Positions 8,134 through 16,911 of a DNA stretch of 64,000 nt are shown here, piece after piece. A program made the translations under genes and the position numbers. Source of the stretch: Rhodococcus jostii RHA1 (GTDB lineage: Bacteria; Actinomycetota; Actinomycetes; Mycobacteriales; Mycobacteriaceae); NCBI RefSeq assembly GCF_000014565.1, contig NC_008268.1, positions 3,100,001-3,164,000 on the forward strand, written 5' to 3'. The number at the start of each line of letters is the position of its first letter. Position 1 is the stretch's first letter. Under the pieces are notes generated by a model. The model was given only the letters and a program-made list of their open reading frames with translations. It was not told where the DNA came from and ran no database searches.

Positions 8134-9845
8134 AGGAAAACTCCTGTCGCAGAGTCGGATCGGGGTGCGGTGGCCTGGGCGGCATCCGCCGCGACATCGG
8201 TGCCGTCGACGACGGCCGCGAGGTGGTCGAGGGCAGCCCCCGGGAGGTTCCCGGTGTCGCCGGACAGGTAGGCGTTCGCGACGAGCAGCGACCGGTAGCC
8301 GCTGCCCGAGGTGATCGCGAAGTCGGCGAGGTCGTAGAGCAGGGTGGCCATCGCCGCGCGGGCCAGCTCGTTCGCGTAGCGCGCGCATCCGGCCTGCGCG
8401 GTGTCGTCGTCTCCGGCGACGAGCAGATCGCCTTCCTCGACCAGGTCGTCCCAGCGCCGGCGGAGAACATCGGCCCCGGTGCCACAGTCGGGTCCGAGTC
8501 CGGCGAGGATGCCGTGCATCGTCTCCGCCAGCCGGCGATGCGCACCGAGTTTGCGCATGCACCGCAGCACGTCCAGGGCGATGACGTTGCTCGAGCCTTC
8601 CCAGATCGACCCCAGGTGGGCGTCGCGGACCAGGCGGGCGTGGGCCCATTCCTCGATGTAGCCGTTGCCGCCCCGCACCTCCATGGCCTCGCCGGTGACG
8701 ATGCGCGCCCGCTTGCAGATGTAGTGCTTCGCGAGCGGGGTGAGGACCCGGATCAGGGCATGTGCGGAGTCGTCGCCGGCGTCCGCCGCCTGCAGGCACT
8801 GCGCACTGTATGCCACCAGGGCGAGCGCCGCCTCGGCGTCGAGGGCGAGCGGCAGCAGGGTTGCCCGCATCAGGGGCTGGTCGAACAGGGCCTTGCCGAA
8901 CACGACCCGCTCCCGGGTGTGGTCGACGGCGTCCCGCACGGCTCGTCGCATCAGCGCGCTCGACCGCATCGCGTTCGACAGCCGCGACGTGTTCACCATC
9001 TCGGCCATCTGCCGGAACCCGCGGTCGAGTTCGCCGACCTGTTGGGCGTACGCACCGGTCAGCGACACCTCGCCGCTGGGCATCGAGCGGGTGCCGAGCT
9101 TGTCCTTCAGCCTGTCGATCGTGTAGCTGTTGCGCTCGCCGTTCGCCAGAACCTTGGGCACCATGAACATTCCGACACCGCGGGTGGACTGGTCGTCGCC
9201 ACCGGGGAACCGGGCGAGGGTCACGATGACGTCGGCGTCGGGATTGGACGCGAACCACTTCTTCCCGGTCAGCCGCCACGCGTCGCCGTCACGCACGGCC
9301 CGGGTCTCCGTGCGGGCGATGTCGGTGCCGGCCTGCGGTTCGGTCATGAACATCGCACCGGTCATCGCGCCGTCGGGGGCCGTCGACGTCAGTGCGTCGA
9401 TCCACGGTCCGAACACGTCCGGGTCGCCGAACATGCGCAGCGTGCGGGCGGCGGCATCGGTCATCGACACCGGGCACGCCAGCCCGAATTCGGCCTGCAC
9501 GAACACGTATGACGCGAGGTACTTCACCAGGTGCGGTGGGACGTCGTCCCAGCCGTGCAGGCCGCCGCGATGCGACAGTGCCGACAGTCCGTATTCGCTG
9601 TAGGCGGCTCGGCACAGTTCCTGGTAAGAGGGGTGGTACGCGATCCGGTCGATGCGTTCGCCGTCCCGGTCGAACTGCTGCAGCACCGGTGGATTCTTGT
9701 CGGCGGTGGCGGCGAGGGCGTCGAGCCGGTCGCCTGCGTCGGCGCCCAGCCGGTCGAGCAGGGTGTTCAGCTTGTCGCGGTCCGATGGTGCGGTCCACCG
9801 GTCGACGACGGCGCGCAGGGCGGGATCGGTGTGAGCGAAATTCAT
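8130..9845 (-). CDS. Acyl-CoA dehydrogenase, AidB-like
   Basis: 571-residue FAD enzyme, longer than ordinary short-chain dehydrogenases (~380-400) because of N- and C-terminal extensions typical of the AidB-like branch. Motifs are AMFMTEPQAGTDIA (flavin-contact loop), GKKWFASNPDADV, VRGGNGYIEEWAHARLVRDA and the AidB-type WEGSSNVIALDVLR. It begins at the ATG at 9845, which overlaps the MHS transporter stop by 4 bp (ATGA), and ends overlapping the CoA-transferase start. It probably oxidises the CoA thioester made by its neighbour. A nucleic-acid-binding role known for E. coli AidB is not implied. Confidence 0.9.
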   Translation of the reverse strand: MNFAHTDPALRAVVDRWTAPSDRDKLNTLLDRLGADAGDRLDALAATADKNPPVLQQFDRDGERIDRIAYHPSYQELCRAAYSEYGLSALSHRGGLHGWDDVPPHLVKYLASYVFVQAEFGLACPVSMTDAAARTLRMFGDPDVFGPWIDALTSTAPDGAMTGAMFMTEPQAGTDIARTETRAVRDGDAWRLTGKKWFASNPDADVIVTLARFPGGDDQSTRGVGMFMVPKVLANGERNSYTIDRLKDKLGTRSMPSGEVSLTGAYAQQVGELDRGFRQMAEMVNTSRLSNAMRSSALMRRAVRDAVDHTRERVVFGKALFDQPLMRATLLPLALDAEAALALVAYSAQCLQAADAGDDSAHALIRVLTPLAKHYICKRARIVTGEAMEVRGGNGYIEEWAHARLVRDAHLGSIWEGSSNVIALDVLRCMRKLGAHRRLAETMHGILAGLGPDCGTGADVLRRRWDDLVEEGDLLVAGDDDTAQAGCARYANELARAAMATLLYDLADFAITSGSGYRSLLVANAYLSGDTGNLPGAALDHLAAVVDGTDVAADAAQATAPRSDSATGVFL

Positions 9846-11209
9846 GAGTGGGCAGCATCTTTCCGGGTCGAGGTGTGTTCGGGACGGGGCTCGGCGTCGG
9901 TCCGGTCCGAGCGGGCTTTGCCGCGGCGGAGCAGCAGTGTCATGCAGGCGAGCGAGAGCACGACGTAGCCGAGCCCGAGGGCGACCACCGGCCAGATCGA
10001 GTCGGTGTGGGTGAGCAGGAACTGGCAGAGCATCGGGGCGGTTCCGGCGAAGATCGCCGTCGACAGCTGATACGACAGCGAAATTCCGGTGTAGCGGACG
10101 TTGGTCGGGAAGACCTGGGCGAGGATGCCGGCGAGGGCGGCGTAGTACATCGCGTGCGGCGCGGTGGCCAGCACCATGCCGAGCATGGCCAGGGGCACCG
10201 ACCCGGTCTGGACGAGGAGGAACATCAACGGCAGCAACACGAGTTCGGGCAGCAGCATCCACCGGACCGCACGCGACGGATCGATTTTCGTGGCCAGCAC
10301 GGCGCCGAACGGCTGCACGAGTACCTGCGCGACGAGCGCGATCGTGATCACGAGCAGGAAGTCCCCGCGGTCGAATCCGAGGTCGGCGGTGGCCCACGCG
10401 AGTGCGAACGTGGTCTTCACGTAGGTGATGGCGACACCCGCGACCACGGCCCCCACGCCGAGAACGAGTTCGACCGGGTGCGAGCGCAGCACCTCGACGA
10501 GCGGCATCCGGGTGCGCTCCTGGGCGACGACGGCCTTCTTCATCTCCGGCGTCTCCGAGATCCGCAGCCGGATGTACAGCGCGACGACGACGAGGGCGGC
10601 GGACGCGAGGAACGGAAGACGCCAGCCCCAGGACTCGAACACGCTGTCCGACAACAGCGTCAGCGCCAGGAACGCGAGGGTCGCGAGCAGATTGCCGACG
10701 GGCGAACCCTGCTGCGCGAATGCGCCGTACAGCACCTTCTTGTTCGGTGGCGCGAATTCGGTGGCGATGAGCACGGCACCACCCCACTCACCGCCCATCG
10801 CGATGCCCTGGACCACGCGGAGCGCGACGAGGAGTACGGGTGCCCAGATCCCGATCTGCGAGTAGGTGGGGAGGCAGCCGACGCCGACCGTTCCGATCCC
10901 CATCAGGATCAGCGTGATGATGACGGCGTTCTTGCGTCCGAACTTGTCGCCGAAGTGGCCGAACACGATCCCGCCGAGTGGGCGGGCCACGAAACCGATC
11001 GCGAACGTCGCGAATGCAGCGAGGGTGCCCACCGCGGGCGAGGCGTCGGGGAAGAACAACCGGCCCAGCACGAGTGCGGAGGCGGTGCCGTAGATGTAGA
11101 AGTCGAACCACTCGATGGTGGTGCCGACGAACGCGGTGACACCGGCCTTGCGGGCCTGCCGCGTGCTGTATTCGGGTGGTGCCGCGTCGCGGCCGGGATT
11201 CGGATTCAC
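9842..11209 (-). CDS. MFS transporter, metabolite:H+ symporter (MHS) family
   Basis: 455-residue, twelve-helix transporter. It has the MHS signatures GTTIEWFDFYIYGTASALVL in the first helix, RPLGGIVFGHFGDKFGRK in the loop 2-3 region, and RVVQGIAMGGEWGGAVL in helix 4. These resemble proline/alpha-ketoglutarate/shikimate permeases. GTG start at 11209 with AGGGAGA 6-7 bp upstream. It is the first gene of the transporter-dehydrogenase-CoA-transferase operon and is divergent from the LysR gene, which probably regulates it. The substrate is likely an organic acid. Confidence 0.9.
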   Translation of the reverse strand: MNPNPGRDAAPPEYSTRQARKAGVTAFVGTTIEWFDFYIYGTASALVLGRLFFPDASPAVGTLAAFATFAIGFVARPLGGIVFGHFGDKFGRKNAVIITLILMGIGTVGVGCLPTYSQIGIWAPVLLVALRVVQGIAMGGEWGGAVLIATEFAPPNKKVLYGAFAQQGSPVGNLLATLAFLALTLLSDSVFESWGWRLPFLASAALVVVALYIRLRISETPEMKKAVVAQERTRMPLVEVLRSHPVELVLGVGAVVAGVAITYVKTTFALAWATADLGFDRGDFLLVITIALVAQVLVQPFGAVLATKIDPSRAVRWMLLPELVLLPLMFLLVQTGSVPLAMLGMVLATAPHAMYYAALAGILAQVFPTNVRYTGISLSYQLSTAIFAGTAPMLCQFLLTHTDSIWPVVALGLGYVVLSLACMTLLLRRGKARSDRTDAEPRPEHTSTRKDAAHS

Positions 11210-11293
11210 GGTTCTCCCTGACTTTCGTGGGGCGTCACGCCGACGCAGAGGTGGTGTGCATCACTATGGTCGGGATTCCGTGTAGAGTCCAAG

Positions 11294-11315
11294 ACTTAAT
11301 TCAGCTTATTTAGGT
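11294..11315. promoter_or_regulatory. Imperfect dyad, candidate LysR binding region
   Basis: An AT-rich stretch in an otherwise GC-rich intergenic region. ACTTAAT and ATTTAGGT flank a central CAGCTT and give an imperfect inverted repeat centred on AGCT. It lies 30-50 bp before the LysR start and about 85 bp before the divergent transporter start, the usual position for a LysR site serving both promoters. Confidence 0.4.
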
Positions 11316-11345
11316 GATTCAGACACATAGTCCCGGGGAGGGGTC

Positions 11346-12236
11346 GTGGAACTCCGTCACCTGCACGCGTTTCTCGCGGTCGCGGAAGAACTGCATTTCG
11401 GGCGGGCCGCCGAGCGTCTCCACGTGGCGCAGTCCCCGCTCAGCCAGACCGTGCGGGCCCTCGAACGGGAACTGGGAACCGATCTGTTCGTCCGCACCAC
11501 CCGCTCCGTGCGGCTCACGGCCGCGGGCGAAGCGCTGGTGGGTCCGGCCCGGACCATCGAGGCGCAGGTCGGGATCGTGAAGGGCATCGCGCAGGCGGCT
11601 GCCGCCGGGGAGACCGGCCGCGTCACCGTCGGCTTCGGCGGCGCGGGCGGCTACACGGTGCTGTCCGTTCTCGCCCGCTCCCTCGCCGACGCCTACCCCG
11701 GCATCGAACTGGACCTACGCCCGCAGATGTACTCCGGTGAGGTGCTCGACGCCCTCACCCGCGGAACCCTGGACATGGGCATCGTGGGGTTGCCGGTCCC
11801 GCGGGGCTTCGCCACCCACACCGTGCGCGTAGAGGCACTGATGGTGGCGGTCCCGGCCGGGCACCGCCTCGTCGACGCGGGTGCCGTCGTGCCGCAGGAA
11901 CTGGCGAGCGAACGGTTCGTGATCTACCCCGCCGAACACGGTTCCGTGGTCCGCGACGCCACGCTCGCCCTTTGTGCGGCAGCAGGATTCGCCCCGGTCG
12001 TCGCACACGAGGCGCCCACCCCGTACAGCCTGCTCGCAATGGTCGGCGCCGGGGTCGGAGTCGCCGTCGTAGTGGATTCGACGGCACACCTCGCGATGGA
12101 CGGTGTCGAATACCTGCCCATCGCCGGCGACGCCCCCACCCTCCCCATCGCCATGGCCTGGCAGGACGCCAATCCCTCACCTGCGGTGCAGACGGTCACC
12201 CGGGTACTGCGCGAGGTGATCGGGGAGGTCGGGTAA
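11346..12236 (+). CDS. LysR-family transcriptional regulator
   Basis: 296 residues. The winged HTH at residues 1-60 is canonical (LRHLHAFLAVAEELHFGRAA, VAQSPLSQTVRALERELG, DLFVRTTRSVRLTAAGEAL), followed by the periplasmic-binding-like effector domain. GTG start at 11346 preceded by GGGGAGGGG. Divergent from the MHS transporter operon by 136 bp and most likely its activator. The effector is unknown. Confidence 0.93.
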   Translation: MELRHLHAFLAVAEELHFGRAAERLHVAQSPLSQTVRALERELGTDLFVRTTRSVRLTAAGEALVGPARTIEAQVGIVKGIAQAAAAGETGRVTVGFGGAGGYTVLSVLARSLADAYPGIELDLRPQMYSGEVLDALTRGTLDMGIVGLPVPRGFATHTVRVEALMVAVPAGHRLVDAGAVVPQELASERFVIYPAEHGSVVRDATLALCAAAGFAPVVAHEAPTPYSLLAMVGAGVGVAVVVDSTAHLAMDGVEYLPIAGDAPTLPIAMAWQDANPSPAVQTVTRVLREVIGEVG

Positions 12237-12255
12237 CCGCTGCCCGGCGGGACGC

Positions 12256-13095
12256 TCAGGCCGACACCGAGAAGACGTCGGCCAGGTGGGTGATTCGCAG
12301 GGCACGCGCGAGCTTCGGGCGATCGCTGCCGTCGGCGATGTTCTCGCCCTGCGCGCCGAGGTGTGCGATGACCTCGGCAGCCCAGGCCACATCGCTCTGT
12401 AGCGGGGACAGTTCGCGGTTGACGATCGCGGTGTGGCCGACATGCATGCAGAGTTTGCCGGTCATGCCCATCGACCTGGTGACGGCCAATGCCTCGGACA
12501 GATCGGGTTCGCCGGTCAGGCACGGGCCGTCGATGGGACCGGGGAGGCCTGCCGCCCGACTGGCGACGACGAGCCGTCCCCGCGCGTAGGCCAGCGCGTC
12601 GGGGTCGGCGCCCGCATTGGTGTCCCGGCGGAAGTCGCCGGTGCCGAATGCAATTCGGGTCGTGGCGTCGGCCGAGGCGATGTCGAAGGCGAATTCGACG
12701 CCACGCGCCGATTCGACCAGGGCGAGGATCGGGATGTGGGGCAGCTCGGCAGCCGTGCGATCGATGTGGTCCGCGGATTCGGCCTTGGCGAGCATCACGC
12801 CGCTCAGTCCCGGGAGCCCCCGGATCGCGTCCAGATCAGCGGTCCAGTCCGCGGTGGTGACGTCGTTGATGCGCACCCACCCGGTGCCCCCACCGGCGAG
12901 GAAACGCGCAACGGCTTCGCGGGCTTGTGTTTTCGAGGACGGAACGACACCGTCCTCGAGGTCGAAGATCACCGCGTCTGCCGCCGAGTTCGTGGCTGCG
13001 GCGAACTCGTCCGGACGTGAGCCCGCGACCAGGAGCCAGGAGCGCGCATGTGTCGCGGGGACTATGGCGGCGTGTGCCGGCGATGTGAGGGTCAT
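12256..13095 (-). CDS. HpcH/HpaI aldolase / CitE-like CoA-ester lyase
   Basis: 279 residues, TIM-barrel lyase of the citrate lyase beta-subunit-like family. Typical elements are RSWLLVAGSRPDEF near the start, DAVIFDLEDGV (metal-binding region), LALVESARGVEFAFDI with the acidic metal ligand, and FGTGDFRRDTN. Stand-alone CitE-like proteins cleave citramalyl-CoA, malyl-CoA or similar 3-hydroxyacyl-CoA esters. It follows the aspartase gene on the same strand after 87 bp. With two class III CoA-transferases nearby, a role in C4-C5 diacid CoA-ester breakdown is reasonable but not proven. Confidence 0.85.
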   Translation of the reverse strand: MTLTSPAHAAIVPATHARSWLLVAGSRPDEFAAATNSAADAVIFDLEDGVVPSSKTQAREAVARFLAGGGTGWVRINDVTTADWTADLDAIRGLPGLSGVMLAKAESADHIDRTAAELPHIPILALVESARGVEFAFDIASADATTRIAFGTGDFRRDTNAGADPDALAYARGRLVVASRAAGLPGPIDGPCLTGEPDLSEALAVTRSMGMTGKLCMHVGHTAIVNRELSPLQSDVAWAAEVIAHLGAQGENIADGSDRPKLARALRITHLADVFSVSA

Positions 13096-13182
13096 CCGAT
13101 TCTCGTTTCCTCTCGATGTGAACTTCTACTCGGGCAAGGACTGCGCTGTCCTGTATTCGAGGTGCTGGGTGTGAAGCGTCGA

Positions 13183-14661
13183 TCAGTGCGCGGCGACACC
13201 GGTGAGATGGTCGAGTGCGGAGAATTCGCTGTCCACGGTGGGCGCGGTGAGCAGACCGGCGAGTCGCCGGGGGGACAGGATGTCATCGACCTGCGCGCGA
13301 GTGAGCAGACCGTCGTCGACGGCGAGGTCGCCGACGTAAGCGCCGGTCGCCAGGGCCCTCTTGGCGATATCCGCGCTGGCCGCATAGCCGATGAACGGCG
13401 AGAGCGCGGTGACGATGCCGATCGAGCGCCGAACACCCCGCTCGAGATGGTCGCGGTTGGCGGTGATCCCGTCGACGCACTTCACCGCCAGGGTGTCCGA
13501 TGCCGCGGCCAGGTGCGTCGTCGAGCGCAGCAGGCTGTAGACGATCACGGGTTCGAACGCGTTGAGCTGGAGTTGCCCACCCTCGGCGGCCATCGTGACC
13601 GTCAGATCGTTGCCGATCACCTCGAACGCGACCTGGTTCACCATTTCGGGGATGACCGGGTTGACCTTGCCGGGCATGATCGACGAACCGGCTTGGGCCG
13701 GAGGCAGATTGATCTCACCGAGCCCGGCGGTCGGCCCGGAGGAGGTGAGCCGCAGATCGTTGCACGTCTTGGACAGTTTCACGGCGACACGTTTGAGGAT
13801 TCCGGAGACCTGCACGAATGCTCCGCAGTCCTGGGTTGCCTCGATCAGATTGCCGGCCGGGACGACCGGTTCACCGGTCAGCTCGCGCAAGTAGTCGCAG
13901 GCGAGCGCGGAGTACTCGGGATGTCCGTTGATCCCCGTGCCGATGGCGGTGCCGCCGAGGTTCGATTCCAGCAGCAGAAGCGCTCCCTCGGAGAGCCGGG
14001 CGCAGTCCTCGTTCAGCATGATCGAGTAGGCGGCGAACTCCTGCCCGAGGGTCATCGGTACCGCGTCCTGCAGCTGGGTGCGACCCATCTTGACGATGTC
14101 GTCGAATTCGATCGACTTGCGCTCGAACGACTCCGCGAGCCGACCGAGCGACGCGATCAACATTCGGAGGTGCTCGACCAGCGCGAGCTTGATCGCGGTC
14201 GGGTACACATCGTTGGTGGACTGCCCCAGGTTCACGTGAGCGAGAGGGTCGAGTTCGGTGTAGGCGCCGCGCCCGAACCCGAGGATCTCGAGTGCGCGGT
14301 TCGCGATGACCTCGTTGACGTTCATGTTCGACGAAGTGCCCGCTCCGCCCTGGATCGGATCGATCGGAAACTGGTCGAGCAGTGCCCCGGCGCGAATTTC
14401 CGTGCACGCGGCCACGATCGCTACGGCCCGCCGGTCGTCGAGGAGACCCAGGTCCCGGTTCGCCAGGCAGGCAGCCTGTTTCACGGTCGCCAACGCCGCG
14501 ACCAGTGCCGGGTACTGACCGATGGCAGACCCGGTGATCGCGAAATTGTCCATCGCCCTGGCGGTGTGGACGCCGTAGTACGCCCCCGCCGGTACCGCCA
14601 GATCTCCGATCGAATCGTGCTCGATCCGCACATCGCTGTCGCTCAACTTATCCACCAACAC
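13183..14661 (-). CDS. aspA: Aspartate ammonia-lyase (aspartase/fumarase superfamily)
   Basis: 492 residues, homotetrameric lyase fold. The superfamily signature GSSIMPGKVN is at ~325-334, with GAGTSSNMNVNEV at 107-117 and GQSTNDVYPTA at 146-156, all matching aspartase more closely than class II fumarase. It would convert aspartate to fumarate plus ammonia. GTG start at 14661. It is divergent from a dicarboxylate/amino-acid:cation symporter, and a perfect 14-bp palindrome lies between them, so uptake and deamination of aspartate are probably co-regulated by the GntR gene at 16230. Confidence 0.88.
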   Translation of the reverse strand: MLVDKLSDSDVRIEHDSIGDLAVPAGAYYGVHTARAMDNFAITGSAIGQYPALVAALATVKQAACLANRDLGLLDDRRAVAIVAACTEIRAGALLDQFPIDPIQGGAGTSSNMNVNEVIANRALEILGFGRGAYTELDPLAHVNLGQSTNDVYPTAIKLALVEHLRMLIASLGRLAESFERKSIEFDDIVKMGRTQLQDAVPMTLGQEFAAYSIMLNEDCARLSEGALLLLESNLGGTAIGTGINGHPEYSALACDYLRELTGEPVVPAGNLIEATQDCGAFVQVSGILKRVAVKLSKTCNDLRLTSSGPTAGLGEINLPPAQAGSSIMPGKVNPVIPEMVNQVAFEVIGNDLTVTMAAEGGQLQLNAFEPVIVYSLLRSTTHLAAASDTLAVKCVDGITANRDHLERGVRRSIGIVTALSPFIGYAASADIAKRALATGAYVGDLAVDDGLLTRAQVDDILSPRRLAGLLTAPTVDSEFSALDHLTGVAAH

Positions 14662-14726
14662 CCAATTCGCCGTTCTACTTGACAGGGACTATGACGTCGA
14701 TCACTGTTGTCGAACAGTACACCACA

Positions 14727-14740
14727 TCCAATATATTGGA
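14727..14740. promoter_or_regulatory. Perfect palindrome, candidate operator TCCAATATATTGGA
   Basis: Fully symmetrical 14-mer between aspA and the symporter gene. Its right end (TTGGAG) also forms the ribosome binding site of the symporter, 7 bp before its ATG, so a bound repressor would cover the translation start region. A close copy (ATCCAGTATGTTG) occurs at 16223-16235 at the start of the GntR gene. Confidence 0.6.
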
Positions 14741-14748
14741 GCTGTTGA

Positions 14749-16110
14749 ATGACGACAACCCGAGCCATCCCCGCTGACTCCGCGACAGCACCCGAGGACG
14801 CCGACGCGTCTCGCACACCACGCAGGTGGTGGAAGTTCTGGAAGCTGCCGATCGGCGTGCAGTCACTGATCGCCGTCGGCGTCGGCGCACTCATCGGCAC
14901 GTTCGCCCCCGCCGTCGGCGAGCAACTCAAACTGGCCGGCGACGTGTTCCTCAACCTGGTTCAGATGATCGTCGTCCCCTTGGTCTTCCCGCTCATCGTG
15001 CTCGGCATCGCGCGCATGGATTCGGCGAAGAAGGTCGGGCGCATGGCCGCCAAGGCGATCCTGTATTTCGAGGTCGTCACCACGATCATCCTGCTGATGG
15101 CCGTCGCGCTGGCGAAGCTGCTCGACATCGGTTCCGGCGCCCCCGTCGCCGGCGCCGACGGTGCGTCCGTCGAGACCCTCGAGCAGGGCATCGACTTCCA
15201 CGAACTACTCCTGCACGCTGTTCCCAAGAACGTCTTCGCCGCCTTCGCGGAGGGGAACCTGCTGGCAGTGATCGTGTTCGCCGGGTTCGTCGGCGTCGCA
15301 CTCGCCGCGATCGGTGAGCAGTCGAAGCCGATGACGGCCGTGCTCGACTCACTCGCCAGCGCGATGTTCAAGGTGGTCGGGTACGTCATTCGCCTCGCGC
15401 CTCTCGGGGTCCTGGGCTTCATCAGCTACGACGTCGCGCACTACGGGTTCGGGAACCTGTCGAGCCTGCTCGGCTTCCTCGCCGTCGTCTACGTCGGTAT
15501 GGCGATCATCCTCGGCGTCATCTTTCCGATCATCGCCGCGATCTTCCGCGTCGAGTACATCACCATGCTCAAGGCCATCGGAAATCTGGTCGGCCTCGCG
15601 TTCGTCACCCGCAGCTCCGAGGCAGTGCTCGCGCCACTGCTGCTCAAGCTCGAGGGGCTCGGCGTCAGCCGCTCGACGACCTCGTTCGTCGTCCCGCTCG
15701 GCTACTCGTTCAACACCGACGGCTCCGTTCTCTACCAGGCTGTCGCCCTGGTCTTTCTCGCCAACGCCTACGGCATCGACACCTCGATCCCCACCCTGCT
15801 GCTGATGGTCGGCGTCCTGGTCATCTTGTCCAAGGGCATGGCCGGCGTTGCCTCCGCCTCGATCGTGGTGCTCATCGCCGCAGGTAACACCATCGGCCTG
15901 CCGGCCGAAGCCGTCGCGCTCCTGCTGGGGGTGGACTTCATCGCCGACATGGCCCGCACCGCGGTCAACGTCGTCGGAAACTCCCTCGCCGCGTCGGTGA
16001 TCGACAAGTCCGAGGAGAAAGCCGAGGCCAAGGCCGGTCGGTCCGCCGAAACGCCTGGCGACGACCTCGGCGACAAGGTCCTCGCCGGGCGACACAACGC
16101 GGATGGGTAG
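14749..16110 (+). CDS. Dicarboxylate/amino acid:cation symporter (DAACS family)
   Basis: 453-residue membrane protein of the GltP/DctA family. It shows ~8 helices, the NLVQMIVVPLVFPLIVLG segment, a serine-rich re-entrant loop (FVTRSSEAVLAPLL), VPLGYSFNTDGSVLY, and the metal/substrate region FIADMARTAVNVVGN. It imports aspartate, glutamate or C4-dicarboxylates with Na+ or H+. Its partner is the divergent aspartase, giving uptake plus deamination. A charged C-terminal tail (KSEEKAEAKAG) follows the last helix. The start is fixed by TTGGAG 7 bp upstream. Confidence 0.93.
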   Translation: MTTTRAIPADSATAPEDADASRTPRRWWKFWKLPIGVQSLIAVGVGALIGTFAPAVGEQLKLAGDVFLNLVQMIVVPLVFPLIVLGIARMDSAKKVGRMAAKAILYFEVVTTIILLMAVALAKLLDIGSGAPVAGADGASVETLEQGIDFHELLLHAVPKNVFAAFAEGNLLAVIVFAGFVGVALAAIGEQSKPMTAVLDSLASAMFKVVGYVIRLAPLGVLGFISYDVAHYGFGNLSSLLGFLAVVYVGMAIILGVIFPIIAAIFRVEYITMLKAIGNLVGLAFVTRSSEAVLAPLLLKLEGLGVSRSTTSFVVPLGYSFNTDGSVLYQAVALVFLANAYGIDTSIPTLLLMVGVLVILSKGMAGVASASIVVLIAAGNTIGLPAEAVALLLGVDFIADMARTAVNVVGNSLAASVIDKSEEKAEAKAGRSAETPGDDLGDKVLAGRHNADG

Positions 16111-16222
16111 CGGGGGGCCCGGACGATGGACAGTCGACGAAGGCATTCTCGGTATCCTCGCGACAAGGCACCAGGCACTCACCCACGCGGCCCCTGGGAA
16201 CGTGCGGCGTGCAGAGTACAGT

Positions 16223-16235
16223 ATCCAGTATGTTG
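16223..16235. promoter_or_regulatory. Second copy of the aspA-type operator at GntR start
   Basis: ATCCAGTATGTTG differs at two positions from ATCCAATATATTG at 14726-14738. It overlaps the proposed ATG of the GntR gene, consistent with autoregulation, or with a real start further downstream at 16263. Confidence 0.45.
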
Positions 16236-16904
16236 CGTGATAATCCGGTGGAGCGCCCCCGCATGAGCGACGTCGCGTTCGAGCGGATCTGCGACGCGAT
16301 CGTCACCGGTGAGCTCGCGCCCGGATCCAAGGTCAAGGACAGCGAGCTGGCCGAACATCTGGGGCTGAGCCGCACCCCGGTGCGCGAGGCTCTGACACGG
16401 CTGATCGACACCGGACTCGTCGAGGCGAAACCCGCCGCCTTCACCCGGATCACACCGCTGAACCGGGCCGATGTCGAGGCAACGCTGGCGGTGATGGAGG
16501 TCCTGGATCAACTGGCCGTCAAAACGGGGGTGCCCAACCTCACCGACGACATGATCGACGTGATGCGCACCGCGAACGACGACCTCGCGCAGGCGATCAA
16601 GACCGACAACATCGGTGCCGCACTCGCCGCGGACGACACCTTCCACGGCGTCATCGTCGACGCCGCAGGCAACCCACTGCTCAAACGGCTCATGCACCAG
16701 GTGCACCCGCAGATCCACCGGATCTACTACCGCAAGTTCTCCAGTCTCCGCGGCTGGCAGGACGCCATCGAACACCACGACAACCTGATCACCCTGTGCG
16801 CGGCCCGGGACGAAGCAGCGGCCGCCGAAATATCGTCGCAACACCGACGGTTCCTCGGCGGCCTGATCGGCGAACTCTTCGACATCGACGAGTCCTCCTC
16901 GTAA
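16230..16904 (+). CDS. GntR/FadR-family (FCD domain) transcriptional regulator
   Basis: 224 residues from the ATG at 16230. N-terminal winged HTH (SDVAFERICDAIVTGELAPG, KDSELAEHLGLSRTPVREAL), then an FCD effector domain with DDTFHGVIVDAAGNPLL and EHHDNLITLC histidines that often bind a metal and a carboxylate ligand. The start is uncertain: GTG 16209 gives a longer protein, and ATG 16263 has the best ribosome site (GGTGGAG) but would cut the typical RP-x-SD lead-in. It follows the symporter gene on the same strand and shares an operator-like motif with the aspA/symporter promoter. It probably represses that pair. Confidence 0.87.
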   Translation: MLRDNPVERPRMSDVAFERICDAIVTGELAPGSKVKDSELAEHLGLSRTPVREALTRLIDTGLVEAKPAAFTRITPLNRADVEATLAVMEVLDQLAVKTGVPNLTDDMIDVMRTANDDLAQAIKTDNIGAALAADDTFHGVIVDAAGNPLLKRLMHQVHPQIHRIYYRKFSSLRGWQDAIEHHDNLITLCAARDEAAAAEISSQHRRFLGGLIGELFDIDESSS

Positions 16905-16911
16905 CCAGCCG

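Noticed and set aside
8130-10787. An extended 885-residue acyl-CoA dehydrogenase
   Set aside because: The added N-terminus is a shadow of the MHS transporter. ATG 9845 gives the normal N-terminus and a 4-bp overlap.
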